64,000 nt of DNA, from positions 62,001 to 126,000 of the forward strand of contig BLYE01000034.1 of the NCBI GenBank assembly GCA_016586335.1. Reading direction: 5' to 3'. The notes beneath the pieces are model-generated. The model ran no database searches and was not told the DNA's origin. It saw only the letters and a list, made by a program, of their open reading frames with translations. The position numbers were made by a program, and so were the translations under genes. The stretch is from Nitzschia putrida. Its lineage: Eukaryota; Bacillariophyta; Bacillariophyceae; Bacillariales; Bacillariaceae. Below, one piece after another: positions 1-10,936 of the stretch. Every line of letters starts with the position of its first letter. Within the stretch, counting starts at the first letter, position 1.

Positions 1-114
1 CCCAAGGAAGAACTACTGTCGCTGACTGATGAACTCACTCTCATTGGAGACAAAGAAGTGGCAGGGGCTCGTTCTATTCTTCTCATTGTGCGAGAAGAGC
101 TACGAGTAACTTGA
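1..114 (+). CDS. Possible C-terminal end of a gene cut by the left edge
   Basis: Frame 1 is open from the first base to a TGA at 112-114 and gives 37 residues ending in REELRVT. The peptide is rich in Leu, Glu and Ile and could be a helix at the end of a larger protein. There is no start codon in the window and no recognisable domain, so it may equally be a chance open stretch. Confidence 0.3.
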   Translation, partial: PKEELLSLTDELTLIGDKEVAGARSILLIVREELRVT

Positions 115-850
115 GATCCAGTGGAGTACATCATGGTGGTATTGGCCCTTGATGTTTTGGCTGATGGAGAAAGTGACGACCTTGTGTTGTTGAGGAGAGG
201 TTTGCTTTCGCACAAAAATATTATGACCCTATACGATGGGAATACTCGGGAAAGCCCTGCCATAATTACAGCCTAAACCCAAGATATACCCACTTAACGA
301 ATCCATGTTCCTGGCTCCTGGAGGACGTCTTTTCACCACTTCACAGAGTCCTCCGGGAGTGCTAGTGAGCTCTAAATCGTTCTCGATATATTGCATACCA
401 GTGGAAATCGGGAATTGTGGTTATATGTTTTGGAGTGTCCATGCCATGTCGGATTTTTATTTCCTCTCGTCTGATTGGAGTTTGCGCGAAGGTCTTTGTG
501 ACGATCTATACATTGAACTCCAGGTCCACGTTGCAGAAGCCGAAAGTACGGCGCCACGAGTGCACTCCCGTAATGTAGCGAAAAATGCAGAAGAGTCCCT
601 TCAACTGAGGCTATAATGTCAATCGCACACCAGAGCTTTCCCCATTATCTATGATGGTGCTTCTCCACGTGCAGCGCGAAAAACAATCATGACCACTCTG
701 ACTACTCCGCTCTACTACGTATCTACGTAATTCTACGGTGCCACGAATTCCAACGTCTGTTTCTGTTTTCTGTACCCGCCCCCAATGAGCCTAGTGAAGT
801 CATTCACAATTTCGCTCCTCGCTCCTCGTCGTGTAGCTTGACACCACCTC

Positions 851-963
851 GCAACCCCGCCTGTAAACACCCTACAAATTTCCCTGAATTCTCGGAATTC
901 GAAAGCTAAACGTAGGGACTATAGTTTTAGGTGAATATGCTACACTGACAAGGGGGACTTTGC
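851..963 (+). repeat. Diverged direct repeat, copy 1
   Basis: About 113 bp that recur 201 bp downstream at 1052-1163. Shared landmarks are GCAACCCC, TTTCCCTG, CGAAAGCTAAACGTA, TAGGTGAATATGCT and CAAGGGGGACTTT, in the same order and at nearly the same spacing. Between them the copies differ by substitutions and 1-4 base indels. I see no inverted termini or reading frame, so its origin is unknown. Confidence 0.8.
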
Positions 964-1051
964 CTAAGATTGTTGTACCGATAATCGCCTTCCATGATGA
1001 ACCTGAAGTATTTCACAATTCAATTCCTTTTTTAGTGCTGACTACGAGTAC

Positions 1052-1163
1052 GCAACCCCTCCTGTAGATACACTAAAGATTTCCCTGCAATGTTGAAAAT
1101 CGAAAGCTAAACGTAAGGAATATTGGTATAGGTGAATATGCTGCACCAACAAGGGGGACTTTA
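1052..1163 (+). repeat. Diverged direct repeat, copy 2
   Basis: Second copy of the unit at 851-963, with the same ordered landmarks. Weak similarity also extends upstream of both copies (TTCACAATT about 40-50 bases before each), so the duplicated unit may be close to the 200 bp period. Confidence 0.8.
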
Positions 1164-1335
1164 GCCAACAGGAATAGGTACTCGTTCCGGTGGGTATTCA
1201 TAGCTTTCTGCTCTAAAGAACCGGCTTGCCGAAGACTGTTTGAAGATCGTTCTAAGGAAAGCGGCCTTCGGCATCAACCTCTAACTGGTATTGTACAGGC
1301 GCCGACCGTTTTCCTCTCCCAGCAAGAAATCAGCA

Positions 1336-4300
1336 TCATCCTCCGACCTCACCGGTTGCAATGATGATGGGTGGTCTCGTGTTGGCATCACCATGGGAGG
1401 ACACTTCGTCCAAGTTGAGGAATTCCAGGTCGTCCTCTTCAATGTTGGCCATTAGTTTCTCCAAGGCATCGCGATCATGACCCGAGTCCATGATTTCACC
1501 AGTCATTGACACCCGTGAGGAATGGCGACGAATCGCTCGACTCGCATAGACAAACTTGCGATCGTTGTCTGCTGGCGCCAGACCCTTGTCAGTCTCTGCA
1601 AAAACACCTTCATCCATGTCAGTACGCTCGGGTACTACGAGTACCAACCCATTCTCATCTACTCCATCAGGAATATCATGTAAGTCAGAATCAACCCCTT
1701 CTGTTGCGACAATTGTATCTGCAACTGCCAACTCATCGCCGTTAAGCACATCAGGATCACCATCCTTGTCGGGACTGTCATTTTCTGCTGTTTCAGTAAC
1801 TTCGATCAAAGCACCTTCATTGTCGGAAGGCGAATCTGCCGCACCCTCTGTATCAGAAACGTCTCCTTCTAAATCCGCAACCTTGGCCACCGCAACTACA
1901 CCGTCATTTGCCGCATCAGCCACCCCATTCTTGTCGGAACTGTCATCTTCTGTCGTATCGGCAACATTCGTCGACTCCGTCGCTTTGTCTTCTAACTTTT
2001 CCGTGGTGGCTTCTACTAGATCAATTTCATCTTCGTCCACCGCAATAGCATCAAGGTCAAGACCGGACCCTTCCATAGAATTTGCAAGCTTCTCCATGGA
2101 ACTCAGGTAACGATCCATGGACGCGGATAGATCCTGTGATGAGCTCGGCTCGGAACCATCCTGAATTGGAGAGAGCATCCAATTGGGTCTAGCCTGTTTG
2201 GCCTGCCGGTACTGTTGTTGGGCTTCATGTTCTTCCAAATCATAGTGGTCGTCCTCGTTTCTGTTGTGGCTTGATGGACTATCTGAAGCATCGGATCGAC
2301 TCCCCGAGGTTAGCTTCTTTCGGAGCGAACGACCAGTGTACTTGGCCAGTTTGATGGGCTGCTTGGCTGTATATTTGGCCAACTTGTATGGCTGTTTGGC
2401 AACTGTCCCGATCGCATTTGTCACGTGTTGCAGGCTTGTTCGCCGCTTGGAACTGGAGGGTGAGTTGCCGTTGGCAAGGGGTTCGGAAATAATTGAAATA
2501 CTGCCTTCATCGTGAGCAGCTGTCGTGCCCACCTCCGACGATGGGACATTGGGAGGCAAAGGCTCAACGGGTACTATTCCTGGTGTCTCCAGCGAGGAAA
2601 TCGATACGTTCCATTCTCCCATGCTATCAATACTATCGTTTCCGCCTGTGTATACATTGGCTTGATCATCGGATGGTGGGTAGTATATTGGTGGAGCCGG
2701 TGGTGGGGGTGTTGGCAAACTGGTTCGCCCATGACGACTGGATCGATCATGTGTGCTACTTTCGGAATCATTCCAGCGACTTCGTGCCTTGCCCACTTGT
2801 TTCTTGACTTTTTTGGTTGTATATTTGGCAATCGAACCAATAGCCGACGTAACATGGGAAATACTGCTTCTTCTGGGACGTACCATCATTTTATCATTTC
2901 TAGGTGACGGTGGAATAGGATCTTGGAAACGAGGATACGCCGCACGTCTTTGGCTTCCCTCGAGCTCTCGATTTTCTGATCGTGGTGTTGGGCTATGGTT
3001 GAAACGCTGCCGCGTAGATCCTTCGTAGTCTCGCTCTATTTGCTTTGGATGAGGTGGGAGGTCTTCGTAGGATATATCAGAGTCATCCCCACCGTCGAAG
3101 GATGGCTTTGGACGAGGAGGGGACGGTGTACCGATGCGGTTGTCTGTGATGACATAGTCGAGATACAAACCCTCATCTGCATTAGGTGAAAGCGGCGTAG
3201 GACGTTCGAAACTCTCTGGCAGTGGTTTGCGAGGGTGGGCTGTGCCACGGTGGCGTACCGGTGAATCCGGTTCGTCTTGATCTATGGGAGACACAGGCCT
3301 TGGACTTTCCAAATCATCCTCCAAATCATCATCTAGCGTTCTTCGTGGATGCGCTGTACCCTTGCGGCGCACAGGCGAATCGGGTTCATCCTGCTCCAAG
3401 GAGAGTGAAAGATCATCCTCGGAAGACACAATATCCGAGGACAATGCATCGGAGTGTCTGGATTGCCTCATGAAGCTCTCGCTAGATGGAAATTCACCAC
3501 TCGGTTCACCCTCGTCGGACATATCTCCATTGGACCCCCTTCGGTTGCGGCGGACTCGTTTGCGGACTTTTTTGGAAGTATATTTGGCCAACCGAACTGG
3601 CTGTTTGGCAAGCTTGACGGGTTGTTTGGCCAAAACACCAATGGCAGATGTGACATGTGACAGACTGCTTCGTCTAGGTCGCGGTGGCGGCAGATCTTGT
3701 TTCGGTTGTGAATGTGAATTGGCATAAGAAGGAAGTGGGTGGCTTGCATGTGGATGCAATGGTGGGCGTTTGGGTGGAAATGGACTGGTGTCCGGATAGT
3801 TTTGTATGTACATTTCATCATCCGATGATAGATTGGTGTGAGGATCGCGAGAAGAAGGTTTCGGGGAAGAGACCCCGTATCTGGGAGATGCCGGCATCTT
3901 TCGATCATAGTCCCCATCTGATTCGGCTTCATCTGACTGAGCACCATGACTGCTGCCGCTTTTGGATTTGGAGGAAAGACCGACACTCTTTCGAACCTTT
4001 TTGGATGTGTATTTGGCCAACCGAACAGGCTGTTTCGCCAGTTTGCCAGGTTGTTTCGCCAACACACCAATGGCATGTCCCAAACTATTCCGACGTGGTG
4101 TAGGAGGGGTCATGGGTGTGTCATAATCCGTAGGATCGGGGGAGCGATTCGAAGGATCGTCGTAATCCGGGTCGTCCATTCCATTGTCACTGCTTGGCCG
4201 AGGAGGAACTCTGAGCATATTATCTCCACGCCGCGGCAATGTAGGTGCATGATCAGAGGATGCTGGATTGACACCCATTTCTGCAGAGGACGATGTCCCA

Positions 4301-4826
4301 CTGGAAAACCGATCTTCATGAGTGGAAAAGGGATTTCGGAACTTTCGCTTTTTCTTCTTTTTCTTTTTCTTCTTCTTGTCTCGCTTCTTGGATCGGCGTT
4401 CGTCTTCGGATTCAATGTCACTTGTATCTACTCCAATATTCCTCAAACTGCAAAAATTTGACAAGAAAGAAGAAAATGTGAGCAGTTGAGCCAATCCTTT
4501 CTCCCACCCAACAGAAAAACCATCTATCACCCATGCGAATGATGTGGTACGTACATGCGTTTCCGAACAGCTCGAGACATGCGCTTCAACTTTTTGCCAA
4601 CACGCATTTTCTTTTGCTTTTCTTCATAAGTGTCCACATCCATTTTAGTTCTGGCCTGCGCTTTCCAATCAAGAGTAATGGCTGCCGAGTCCATGGCACG
4701 CGCATCGGTAGACTCGGCATCACTGTCATCAGGCGATAAAAAGATGCTGGGATGATTTTCGCCTGCCACCATGGGAAGTTCGATCACCTCCACTTGCGTG
4801 AAGGATACCCGATGGGGTCCTGGCAT
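1336..4826 (-). CDS. Disordered 1127-residue protein with four basic LAKQP/LAKYT repeats opened by RRxS/T sites
   Basis: Two exons, 4826-4555 and 4447-1336, with a 107 bp intron (donor GTACGT, acceptor TTTTTGCAG). Splicing joins KRMSRAVRKR to I-LRNIGVDTSD in frame. I do not recognise the family. The product has no signal peptide or membrane segment. It is mostly Ser/Pro/Asp/Glu-rich disorder with a run of about ten lysines soon after the junction. Four copies of a basic element occur, encoded near 3975-4107, 3540-3690, 2795-2885 and 2305-2455. Each begins R-R-x-S/T-(L/I) and continues with an AIG(V/S/T)(L/I/V)AK core, LAKQP or LAKYT units and a KKVRK-like end. The elements are short basic amphipathic stretches that could bind membranes, nucleic acid or a scaffold. 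The C-terminal third is acidic and ends with I-R-R-H-S-S, a further basophilic site. Function unknown; the gene model is well supported. Confidence 0.8.
2305..4107 (-). repeat. Four dispersed copies of a 30-45 residue basic coding repeat
   Basis: The copies lie at about 4107-3975, 3690-3540, 2885-2795 and 2455-2305. Copies 1 and 2 share the longest core (KLAKQPVRLAKYTSKKVRK). Copy 3 is shortened to one LAKYT-like unit. Copy 4 contains two LAKYT units separated by AKQPIK. The 11-residue LAKQPxxLAKYT unit therefore expands and contracts independently inside each copy. Confidence 0.85.
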
Positions 4827-5801
4827 CTTTTCTCTCTGTCTGTCTCTGATCTAGCAGAGAAGCTGCATTTCCCAAATTGACTCTTTGATGGTTGTTGTTG
4901 ATGATCTGGTTTCGTTTGGTAGGGGTAAAATGAGTATAGTACCGGTACTCGTAGTCGTTGTTGGATGACCCTTTCTGGTTGTGAAATGATGTTGTGGTGA
5001 TGATTTTTCTTCCGCGACGGACGACGGGATATTCATCCCAACCGTATGGAAGCCTACGTAAAGATTCTACTGAATGGGAGAGGAGCATTTATTGAAGTGT
5101 CACCACTACCACCACTACTACCTTCTTAACACTACTACACTACTACTCCAACTTCCCTTTCCAAACCCCGTACTTGTGCCTCCATTTCTTGGGTGTCTAC
5201 TAAACCCTTAATTCACTCAAGCCGTCGCACTACAGTCTCTCTACAATGCCGTTTATGGACGGAAGATTGGCAAATTCGTCCATTTCACAAGACTTAGCCG
5301 CATTTCTACTCTTGAAATGTAAATGTCTTTTACATGGTTCCGGTTCTTTAAGTAATGGATTTGTCATGATGATCGTGGCGGAAATGGTGGGTACTACGAT
5401 AGGCCTCCTTGATGATCTAGGAACAACAACCCATCCCCTCCAACGTGTTGTTGTGCCGTCGTGGTTGTCGTGCCAAAAGGTGTTTGACAAGAAGGTTGGT
5501 CAATACTACTGTCAGGATGTTATTCGTACCAGGTACAGTACTATTAACGAAGGAAGAAAGGGAGTAGGAAGAAATAATAATAGGTTTTTGTAATACAGTA
5601 GTACCAGTTCCATCGGTGACACAACATGCCATGTCGTCGTCTGGAGTCTAAAAATAACAAATCACGTTGCTTGGGGTTTGGGGGGTGGTGTTAGAGATGA
5701 ACAATAGTAGGGTCGTTTTGTTCCGTTCCTCACTCCTCCTCGACATACAGAAGAAAAAAGTTTTGGGGGTAGTAGTATGCACAGTACTGTACATGCTTCC
5801 T
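4827..5801. other. Intergenic region between two minus-strand genes
   Basis: It contains the 5' side of the 1127-residue protein gene and the 3' flank of the HECT gene. Open frames of 60-119 codons overlap one another on both strands and have no recognisable domain. A perfect 12-base palindrome, AGTACCGGTACT, lies at 4938-4949. No RNA gene was recognised. Confidence 0.5.
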
Positions 5802-8240
5802 CTATTCCAAGTCAAATCCTGTAGAAGACATGGTCACTGCCAATTTCAGCTTTTCTTCCAGTTCTTCTTTGCTGTCAAACAATGGCAGATCAATTCGATT
5901 GAAGCAGGTGCTGTTGTGACAACGAGAGAAACAAGGAAACAAAACGTGAGCGTTTCAAAATAGACCAACCAACCAACGTAGCAGAGTAACCCATCCATTG
6001 GTACGTACTGTGCTCTTGGGTACAGACAGGTTTCCACGGGGACTCCATGAATGGTGAATTTCCGAATGTTTCCATCGTTTCCTTGCAATACACCAAATCC
6101 ACGAGAAGGGACACCCGAGGTTCCCGTCACAAACTGCAGCAAACGAGCCTTCATTTCTTGATCCAATTCTGTGACGACCTCCCAGAACCAACCACAAGTC
6201 TCATGGTTGGGTCCTGTATCTTCGTATTCTCCAGAATATTCCGTATGTTCCATCCAATCGTTCATATCAATTTCGGGCAAACCACACATGAGCAATTCCA
6301 ACTCTTGGAAATCGAAAATGGTCAACAAGGGCTCTGGAATGACATCGAAAAATCCCAACAACAATTCATTCAATTGAGGCTTGACACAATCCATCAATTT
6401 GTATTTGAGACAGGCCTCCACATATTCTGGGAAGTTATCGTTGGTGACATCAATCTCGGCTCCATTCTTGACCAAATCCACCTCCTTTTTGGTACCCATA
6501 ATCTCGGTAGTAGTCGTAAAGTCCAAACACAAGTCGGCCACATCGCCTCCATCTTCCGCCATTTGTTGCAACTGTTTCAAGTTTCGGTAATAATCTTCGT
6601 CGACACTTTCCAAATCACGGAATTGAATGGGCCAACCCAACATGTGTTTGTAAATGTGCTTGACCATATGGCCATTGACGAGTTGTCGATCAAACATGGC
6701 CTTGCCCATGACGCGACCCAAGAAACGATAGTAAATCAAGTGATCCTCGCAACAGAATTCTGTACATGACAACATAATATCACAGGCATGTGTGTGAGAA
6801 ACAAACTGCATATACACACAACGCAGCGCAACCCAATGCAACCAAAACCCCCCCCCGCTCCCCACACACAACGATCCCCAACGTACCACTTGCTGGATTA
6901 ATGGTCATTTGCATTTGATTGGTCGCCGAGGACATCCACAATCCCATGTCCGGATCAAAGATTTCCTTACAAACCAACTCGTACCACTCACGGGCCAAAC
7001 CACCCGCATCAATTCCCATTTCCCCAATAAATTCAAATCTCCACAACTTGCGCAAATCCTTGCGCGACAAACTCATGAGAGCATCGACACTATCTCCCAA
7101 CAAATACTGTCGTCGAACGTTCATGCGCATATGACCTTCATTCCATTCGACACTCAATTGAGCACATGTATCTTGGAACCATTGAGCCTTGTCATCAAAA
7201 GCCTTGACTTGAGCTCCTGCCAAATCGGAGTAGGTGACCACATCGGTTCCATCGGCCGACTTGATTTTGGAGTCGACGACAGCCTCACTGGCGGGAACCA
7301 AACTAAGAATACCCGTTCGAATCCTCGGATCATCTCCGGCACGGAATTCGAGTTTGCGTACATAGGCAGACTTTTCCATATGAAATCGTTTGTTCAAATC
7401 GACATCTCCATTGAGATCCATACGGACCCATTGGAACTTGAGATCGGTGGCACGAACAGTGCGAGTCCATCCATCCTTGTCGTAACTCAATCGGACCTGT
7501 GCCAAGTGGCTTTCGCCTTCTCGCTTTTGCGTGAGAGCCAAAGGTAGCTTGAATCGAATGCGTTGTCCTGGACCTGCGTTGGGAGGACAAGTAACTAGAA
7601 CACGGACACCTCCAGCCAACAAGGCAAAAGGAGCACCGGGTTGTACGCCCTTGGGCACTTCGACTTCAAAGAGCTGTGTCTTTTCCGCCTCTTTTTCAAC
7701 AGGCTTGTTGCGTCGACCCATGGGGGCATCCGAGTCGGGAGGACGCGAGACATTTTGAGGGGGAGGAGGAGGAATGATACGAACACTGCTTCCAGAACGA
7801 GCGTTGGGGGGACAAGTCACCATGAGTTGCTGGCCTTGAATAGTGACAGGGAACTGCTTTCCACTGCGAATTCCATCCGGAATAGTAACCATATACGCCG
7901 GAGGATTGGAGCCTTGGATGGGCCGCACATTGGGAGAGTCTGGAACCATCGAGTTGGCTCCTGCGCCACTGCCAGTACCACCATTACTGGTACCATTGGC
8001 TCCTTCTCCATTATTACTAGGAGGTTCCATAGGCACAGTGATTTGCAAGGATTGACCTGGACGACTGTCCGGAGGACAACGTACACGAACAATACGAGAA
8101 CCAGCAAAGACTTGGAATTCCTCTCCAGGTTGCACATTGTCAGGAACCGTGACACGGAACACTGCGTTACCACCAGGAACACTGGCAGCACCTGCGCCGC
8201 TCTTTTTCTTTTCCTTGCCACGTCCTCCCCAAAACTTCAT
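5802..8240 (-). CDS. HECT-type E3 ubiquitin ligase with three N-terminal VP-G-PG repeats
   Basis: Three exons: 8240-6887, 6759-6009 and 5910-5802. Both introns (127 and 98 bp) have GTACGT donors. The last exon, too short to stand out alone, supplies the catalytic end R-A-H-T-C-F-N and the terminal LPLFDSKEEL segment, ending at a TAG at 5802-5804. The 737-residue product carries a HECT domain over about residues 370-737; the predicted thioester cysteine is Cys704, about 33 residues from the C-terminus as usual for the family. Landmarks include ELVCKEIFDP, INPASGE and FLGRVMGKA. HECT ligases accept ubiquitin from an E2 on this cysteine before passing it to substrate. The N-terminus lacks C2, WW or ankyrin modules and has three ~43-residue repeats (about 28-70, 116-158, 191-233), each of the type V-x-(V/I)-P...PG...(V/T)xCPP..xxG. 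The ATG at 8240 is used because the upstream frame begins with TTG. Confidence 0.93.
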
Positions 8241-9069
8241 CTTGTCTTTCAATTTGTTATTCTTTCGTTGCGGTTGTTGTTATTGTTATTGGATTGGTAT
8301 GGAAACGAATGGTTGCAGTACTGGCACTAGCACTGGCACTGACTCTGTAGTAAACGTAGCTGTTGCACCCAACAAGTTCTCTCTCTCTCCCAAGTCTTCT
8401 TTTCCTGTCGTTACTCTTTGTCAACAAGACAGAAACAAAAGTAGCACCGTCCAACAAAACAGAACGACGAGTACGGTACGGTGGTAAAATAGGCAGACAA
8501 CACAATCACCACACACAAAGGGAAAAATCGTTGTCGAAAAATAATCACCGTTTGCCACCGGTCACTGCCCAAATATTTCCGTGAAAGACTTAACCGCACG
8601 AGTAAAAATAGGCGAAATTAAACAGTGAAAATTGATAGTATTCTCAATGTTACAGTATGTGTCCTATTCATTCTAACACCTATTCCCAAGCGTTATTCCA
8701 TCATATTTCCTCGATTCGGTCACAAACCAATCGAACGTCGCCATTCCTCCTCCTCCCATCATAGGACTCAATCGATTGTATTCCAACGACGAGTCTTTTC
8801 CTCGGTCAACTGCCGTCCCCGAGGTAGGAACTCGTGATTTGCTTCCCGGCAGCAGTTTCTTCGGCATGAGAAGAAATGAGGAGCTGTGAGGCGATGATGG
8901 AAAGATACTACAGTTGGAGAAGAATCAATCCATGGCTTATAACGAATACTAATAGATCTTTTTTACATGTCTGTATCGTTGTAGAAGTAGTAGTAGTAAA
9001 ACTTGTTTTGTTTGTTTGTTTGCTTGCTTGTTGAGGAAAAAAGCATTCGGGAAAATGTGGATGGCTGGC
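8241..9069. other. Intergenic region upstream of the HECT gene
   Basis: No supported gene. It holds the promoter and 5' leader of the HECT gene and, further right, the 3' flank of the next minus-strand gene. Several overlapping open frames of 60-80 codons on both strands show no domain or conserved motif. Confidence 0.5.
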
Positions 9070-9747
9070 TTAATGTACATCTCGATCTTGCATGGCCAAA
9101 AATTGTCGTTTGCGTGGAGCAAAACGAGGAGAAGGAGGAAGCAACAAACTACTCTTGGAGGAGGGTTCCGACGTTCCTCCTCCTTCCGAAGTGGAATCAG
9201 ATTCTTCTTCCTGTTGTGAAGACATCATCATCATCATGGAAGGACCTAGATCAAAGAGTTCTTGATTCAAAGAAGAAAAGCAAAAAGGAGAAACAGGTCG
9301 ACCTTGATCTTGTTGAAGAACCACAGAAGGTGTTTGACTGTGAGTAGTAGAAGTGCAAGTAGGACTGGAAGAAGCAATGTCATCATAGCACGAAGGAGTA
9401 GTACTGCTACTACTGTTGCTTTGTCGTCGTCGTCTCTTGCGTCGTTGTTGCAACTTGCGTTGAAGTTCTCCTTCACTGTACCACATGGCATGAATTTCAG
9501 AACGACTCATGTCGTTTTTGTGAATATGAAATTTCACTCGTACAGATTCGTTGAATTGGAGATGCTGATTCTTCTTTGGTCGTTTGTTGTTGTGATTCAT
9601 CGTTGTGGTGGTGTCATCATGGTGATTGGAAGAAGGTTGAGGAGGCAACAACGAAGACGACGAAGAGGAGGATATGGAAACATTCATCCTATCACTACTT
9701 TTGCAAGTAGTTGTTTGCATTGTTGATACAACAGGAGGACTAATCAT
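9070..9747 (-). CDS. Small diatom-type protein with VRVKFHIH...MWYSE motif
   Basis: Single exon of 225 residues from the ATG at 9747. The frame stays open upstream to 10041, so a longer N-terminus is possible, but that part contains no recognisable feature. The N-terminal half is Ser/Thr/His/Asn-rich. The conserved element is S-V-R-V-K-F-H-I-H followed by DMSRSEIHAMWYSE and a strongly basic stretch (QQRRKRRRRQS). I know this V-(R/K)-F ... S/EE-I-xxxW-Y-S pattern from families expanded in diatom genomes; its function is unknown. The basic run could be a nuclear localisation signal. The C-terminus is Ser/Glu-rich and Met-rich. A diverged relative lies at 17090-17746. Confidence 0.65.
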   Translation of the reverse strand: MISPPVVSTMQTTTCKSSDRMNVSISSSSSSSLLPPQPSSNHHDDTTTTMNHNNKRPKKNQHLQFNESVRVKFHIHKNDMSRSEIHAMWYSEGELQRKLQQRRKRRRRQSNSSSSTTPSCYDDIASSSPTCTSTTHSQTPSVVLQQDQGRPVSPFCFSSLNQELFDLGPSMMMMMSSQQEEESDSTSEGGGTSEPSSKSSLLLPPSPRFAPRKRQFLAMQDRDVH

Positions 9748-10936
9748 TGTGATTGTTGCAACAATAATAATGTTCCTTCGACCCCACAAGAACGAACGTA
9801 TTGTGCACTTTCTTCTCACAATATTCCGGTGGGGAACTATGAGAGGAAGAGGTAGATTCCACATACACACCTCCGGATTTGCATTGGAGCTTTTTGTTTT
9901 CACGACCTTTTTGTCGGTAATAGGAACGTGAGAGGCGTTCCGTATCCATCCAGCATGTTGCGCGTGGTTGAGCTTATCATTCAGTCGCCATACGACAAAC
10001 AATGAGTGAGTCGCTCGAGATTCTTTAAGGGAATTAGACATCAGCTCACCTGAAACTATTTAAGGAAAGCATTTGTCTATCATTCAAATTCCGTTAGATT
10101 CTTTGTCCTTCACGAGCCAACACTTAAGACACCCGTCTCCACATTTCCCGTGGAGTGCACAAAAGGTGCGCGGACTAATGAAGTTCCCCATTTTTTATGG
10201 TGCATGCATTGTCTTGGAGGTGGTGTGCCGGAAATGTCAGAAGGCTGCTAACAAGGGCTGAAGGCTAAGCGGCGGTATGATAGCTGATAGCTATAGATTG
10301 GAAGTGCTAATGGCACTCTCAGACATCTGCCAGCTTGGTCACAAAGGCTGGCCACCTCCTTGCGCTCTCATTATTAGTCTACAGAAAAGGCATACTACAA
10401 ACTCCGACGACTGCAATCCTCATCATCATTCATCATGCTTCGCTTTCCCCGAACTTTCTTGGAAACTAAGACGTCTGGTGGTATTAATGGTTTAGGCAAT
10501 ACTCCAGTCACTTGAGGGTTGAGAGATGATACTAGATGATACTATTGGCTTGGAAGTGGGTTAAAGGAGAAGGAGGTGATTATTACGCTGATGACGAAAC
10601 AACAACGGTGCATCAGCATTTTGAAATTGTTTCCATTATTGCGAATACAATCTATTGGTTCCGCCAAACAATATAATTCCTACCTCGTCGCTGATCGCCG
10701 TTACTGGTAGTGAATGAACTCCTCTTGGCTGGTGCTATTATTGGGTTGGCAGTAATGGAATCGCCTCTTTGCAAGTGCAATCGAACCAGGGTCCGGCATT
10801 TTGGCAAAAGCATTGGGTTACGGTATATTATTACTATTATTAATACTCCTATGATGGCAATCTAACTTATTGGCCCCGGCCCCTAGGGAGTGCTGATTGC
10901 ACCATCATAACATCATCATCAACAACAGGATAACAG
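9748..10936. other. Intergenic region, no gene recognised
   Basis: About 1.2 kb between two minus-strand genes. Small plus-strand frames at 10073-10261 and 10277-10495 have no domain. A T-loop-like string near 10781-10795 does not fold into a tRNA. The segment at 10042-10860 has no coding-like composition. Confidence 0.5.

Larger units (their letters stand above)
115..1335. other. Intergenic region with no convincing gene
   Basis: Short open frames occur (one of 103 codons at 305-616 on the plus strand) but none has a recognisable domain or compositional signal of coding. The notable content is the diverged direct repeat at 851-963 and 1052-1163, described separately. The region lies downstream of the minus-strand gene that ends at 1336. 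Confidence 0.5.

Noticed and set aside
305..616. 103-codon frame in the left intergenic region
   Set aside because: No domain, overlaps a minus-strand frame, and no support from composition.
5246..5593. 115-codon plus-strand frame between two minus-strand genes
   Set aside because: No recognisable domain and it overlaps other frames; it could be real but cannot be supported.
6047..6769. 240-codon plus-strand frame opposite the HECT domain
   Set aside because: Shadow of the HECT exon; no domain.
10770..10800. tRNA-like T-loop string (GGTTCGATT on the minus strand)
   Set aside because: The T-stem does not pair and no anticodon or acceptor arm can be drawn around it.
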